64,000 nt of DNA, from contig CALISG010000001.1 in assembly GCA_938042065.1 (NCBI GenBank), positions 1 to 64,000 on the forward strand, given 5' to 3'. A model generated the notes under the pieces. That model saw nothing but the letters and a program-made list of their open reading frames with translations, was not told where the DNA came from and made no database searches. The stretch is from an uncultured Candidatus Saccharibacteria bacterium. Its GTDB lineage: Bacteria > Patescibacteriota > Saccharimonadia > Saccharimonadales > Saccharimonadaceae. Shown here piece after piece: positions 61,925 through 64,000 of the stretch; the first letter of the stretch is position 1, and every line of letters starts with the position of its first letter. Made by a program: the position numbers and the translations under genes.

Positions 61925-62815
61925 TTAGGAGGCGATTTTTGGCAAAAGAAGCTTACGCGCCTCCTTTACCTCGATACATTCGATAAAGCTTTCAACTGTT
62001 CGCTCAACCGCATGCTTTATCATAAACTTCTTACCATTCATTATAACATAATAATTTAATATGTCAATGATAAGCTGTCGATCATGTTTGGTGAGACTGG
62101 CGTCACGGTCGCCAACATGAAGTGGGGCGACTTTTTCTAGGACATATAAGTCAACGGCGGCACGATAGGGCTCTATCAAGTCGTCAGCTAAATTAAAACT
62201 ATTGAGCTCATTGTGGTGAAAAATCCCCTGTGAAGCGACTAGCCCACGAGCAGCGATATGCCTAGCAATATGACTGCGTACCATCGCGTAGCCATAGTTA
62301 AGTGCGGCATTGTGCCAAATTGGTTTGCGGCGTGTGGCGTCGTCTAGCAGCTGGTCGAAATAGATACGCGCGGCAATTGATTCGCGGTTGCTGGTGTCGC
62401 CTGATTTGACGTCGCTTGCGTACTTGCGGATAGACATATCATCTAGCCCAACCATCCGCAAAACGTCAGCCTGATTGACGATTTTTTGTTCAACAACGCG
62501 CTGCCATAATTGTTTCTTGAGCGGCTGGCTCATAGCAAGTTGCTGTCGCGAAACTTTAGCCTGGCGCGAGTGCTGTGAATACGGCAAAAGCACGCTGGCT
62601 GGCAGATGTTTCTCGTCGCAGATAACAGTTGTTGTGCTCTTGGTAGCGAGTGCTGTTAGTAAGTTTGCGGTCGTGGTTATGCCATAACTGTCCAGGACAA
62701 GCGTGTCGAGGTCTTCAATTGGTAGTGTCGCTTCGACATCTTGCGCGATTACCAATTGATTATCCCGCAGACTGAGTCTGGCAGAGTTTTCGATAGCTAC
62801 GACGCGCCAGGCCAT
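61925..62815 (-). CDS. cas1: CRISPR-associated protein Cas1
   Basis: 296 residues, type II size. Metal ligands visible: E in NRESIAARIYFDQLL, H in GIFHHNELNSFNLADDLIEP and D in the same block. N-terminal RVVAIENSARLSLRDNQLVI is typical. Integrase for new spacers with Cas2. Its start overlaps the end of cas9 by 19 bases, so the three cas genes form one operon. Confidence 0.96.
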   Translation of the reverse strand: MAWRVVAIENSARLSLRDNQLVIAQDVEATLPIEDLDTLVLDSYGITTTANLLTALATKSTTTVICDEKHLPASVLLPYSQHSRQAKVSRQQLAMSQPLKKQLWQRVVEQKIVNQADVLRMVGLDDMSIRKYASDVKSGDTSNRESIAARIYFDQLLDDATRRKPIWHNAALNYGYAMVRSHIARHIAARGLVASQGIFHHNELNSFNLADDLIEPYRAAVDLYVLEKVAPLHVGDRDASLTKHDRQLIIDILNYYVIMNGKKFMIKHAVERTVESFIECIEVKEARKLLLPKIAS

Positions 62816-64000
62816 ACAATACCCTCGCTAAAATTCACGTCTCCTAACACATCTACTTTATGTATCTTTAGATAATTAATGCCAGACAGCGATTCTCGTT
62901 TTACTGTAGATTTTGAATCCCTAGAGCTGTCTACGGCTAAGTGGTTCTTGATTGTTATGCGATTGTCGCCTTCAAATTGAACAAAATACCCAACAAAAGT
63001 TTGACTGTCTTTTTGTATTGTTATTAGATCGCCCTTGTACAAATAACCGATAAAGTTAAAACTATTGTCGATTTTTGATACTTTCTTTAACGGTTTTAGG
63101 AGTTCCATTGTCTCTTTATTTTCTAGTATGTTTATGCGATAGTCGGGTATCATATATATTTGGTTATCTTTTTTATATACGCGAATACGAACCATCTCAG
63201 CAAGGGCGACTGGCGCATTTGCCTTACGGCCAACAGAAACCACGCCCTTCTTGTCATAGACTTTAACTGCGGCTACAGGTGAAATGGGATTACCATTTTT
63301 GTCCTGTTTTGGACCTTTGTACAGCTTAAATGGAGGATTAAAAGCCTTTTTTGCATCTCCGTTACACTCATTAAGTCGAGCTAGTAGTTTTTCGTATAAA
63401 CTAGATCCATTGCTATTTTTCTGACTATCAAACTCTTCTTTTACAAGAGAATTTTCTAGTCTTTGTAGGGTTAGCTCAGTTAGTGGAATTCGTATGATGT
63501 TTTGTCCGTTACGATTTCGGTTAGATCGCAATTTTGACTCATGTGCTTCTCCTCGTATTTTGTGTCTAATCTCTCTTGAGACGAAGATCGACTTTATACT
63601 TAGGCGGAAATCTTCATCGTAATTATCAAGCCCACGTAGCTCATTTTGTAATGTGGCAACATCGGTGTTGAGGGTGCGTTTCATGACTTCTTTACTGAAG
63701 TCTGGCCATGGATCTGGGAAGCGGTTTTTGGTCTCTTCATTGCTGCGCAACTTGAAATATTCAGCTTGCGCGAGGTCTTTTTGCGCCTGAGTAAATGTCG
63801 CTTCATCGGTAATTTCGCCAGTGTTTTCGTCGGTAGATTGTAACAAAATTTGCCGTTTTTCATCAATTGTTTTAGCATTATTTAGATACAGTTTCATTTC
63901 CTGCTCTTTCGAGAAGAGGTTTGCTTGGTAAACAATCTTCTGGTTAATTGCCGCCACAACCGCTGCATCCTTGGCGTGATGTAATACGTCTTCGGTGCGA
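62797..64000 (-). CDS. cas9: Cas9 endonuclease, C-terminal part (5' end outside window)
   Basis: About 400 C-terminal residues; the frame is open to the window end. The RuvC-III motif HHAKDA is encoded at 63964-63981, followed by the family's AAINQK-type helix and then the wedge and PAM-interacting region with VKVYDKKGVVSVGRKANAPV, MVRIRVYKK and FVGYFVQFEGDNRI, as in II-C Cas9. Upstream RuvC-I and HNH cannot be checked here. The operon order cas9-cas1-cas2 followed by a reversed array is the standard II-C layout. Confidence 0.95.
   Translation of the reverse strand, partial: RTEDVLHHAKDAAVVAAINQKIVYQANLFSKEQEMKLYLNNAKTIDEKRQILLQSTDENTGEITDEATFTQAQKDLAQAEYFKLRSNEETKNRFPDPWPDFSKEVMKRTLNTDVATLQNELRGLDNYDEDFRLSIKSIFVSREIRHKIRGEAHESKLRSNRNRNGQNIIRIPLTELTLQRLENSLVKEEFDSQKNSNGSSLYEKLLARLNECNGDAKKAFNPPFKLYKGPKQDKNGNPISPVAAVKVYDKKGVVSVGRKANAPVALAEMVRIRVYKKDNQIYMIPDYRINILENKETMELLKPLKKVSKIDNSFNFIGYLYKGDLITIQKDSQTFVGYFVQFEGDNRITIKNHLAVDSSRDSKSTVKRESLSGINYLKIHKVDVLGDVNFSEGIVWPGAS

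Overview
The window is most likely a chromosomal piece of a Candidatus Saccharibacteria (TM7, Patescibacteria) genome. Supporting signs: small, tightly packed genes, mostly on the plus strand; a monoderm cell-wall and division gene set; many short Patescibacteria-style hypothetical proteins; very little biosynthesis; and TGA used as a normal stop, which argues against Gracilibacteria or Absconditabacteria. Family names below come from motif recognition by eye, without database searches.

Layout. 1-12 kb: 3' end of lysS, two minus-strand hypothetical genes, uppP, a MacB-like ABC exporter pair, serS, a dihydroorotate dehydrogenase, hpf, secA and an M16 peptidase. 12-30 kb: murD, murI, an M48 membrane protease, prfB, then ftsE-ftsX with a PcsB-like CHAP hydrolase and an S41 protease (a cell-separation module), rpmA, a Trm11-like methyltransferase, a flippase-like protein, xseA-xseB, a small histidine kinase/receiver pair and recO. 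30-45 kb: glyS, a GNAT gene broken at a run of nine G, two Nudix hydrolases, an AbrB/Doc toxin-antitoxin pair, an hsp20 gene under a CIRCE operator, rnhA, metK under a SAM-I riboswitch, a Pif1-like helicase, a DUF4868-like gene and yvcK. 45.5-53.1 kb: a division/cell-wall cluster (rsmH, small ORF, ftsL, ftsI, mraY, ftsW, murG, ftsQ).

53.6-58.1 kb: a compact integrated filamentous (inovirus-like) prophage of about 4.4 kb between perfect 20-bp direct repeats. It has a gV-like gene, a pVIII-like coat gene followed by a terminator, two tiny membrane proteins, a pIII-like protein, a pVI-like protein, a Zot/pI ATPase, a hairpin-rich intergenic region, an HUH replication initiator and an antisense DUF2726 gene. 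It has no integrase and no secretin; the latter fits a host without an outer membrane. 58.8-64 kb: a membrane protein and a type II-C CRISPR-Cas locus on the minus strand (cas9, cut by the window end, cas1, cas2), with a 27-repeat array transcribed toward cas2.

The most striking genome-wide signal is transcriptional. At least 24 genes on both strands have a clear -10 hexamer ending 6-8 nt before the start codon and no room for a Shine-Dalgarno sequence, so their mRNAs should be leaderless. Internal operon genes and a few leadered genes (rpmA, hsp20, metK, hpf, secA) instead carry strong AAGGAG-type sites. The same -10 form ends every CRISPR repeat, so each spacer probably has its own promoter. 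Gene orientation also flips at the prophage, which suggests the attachment site may be the chromosomal dif/terminus.
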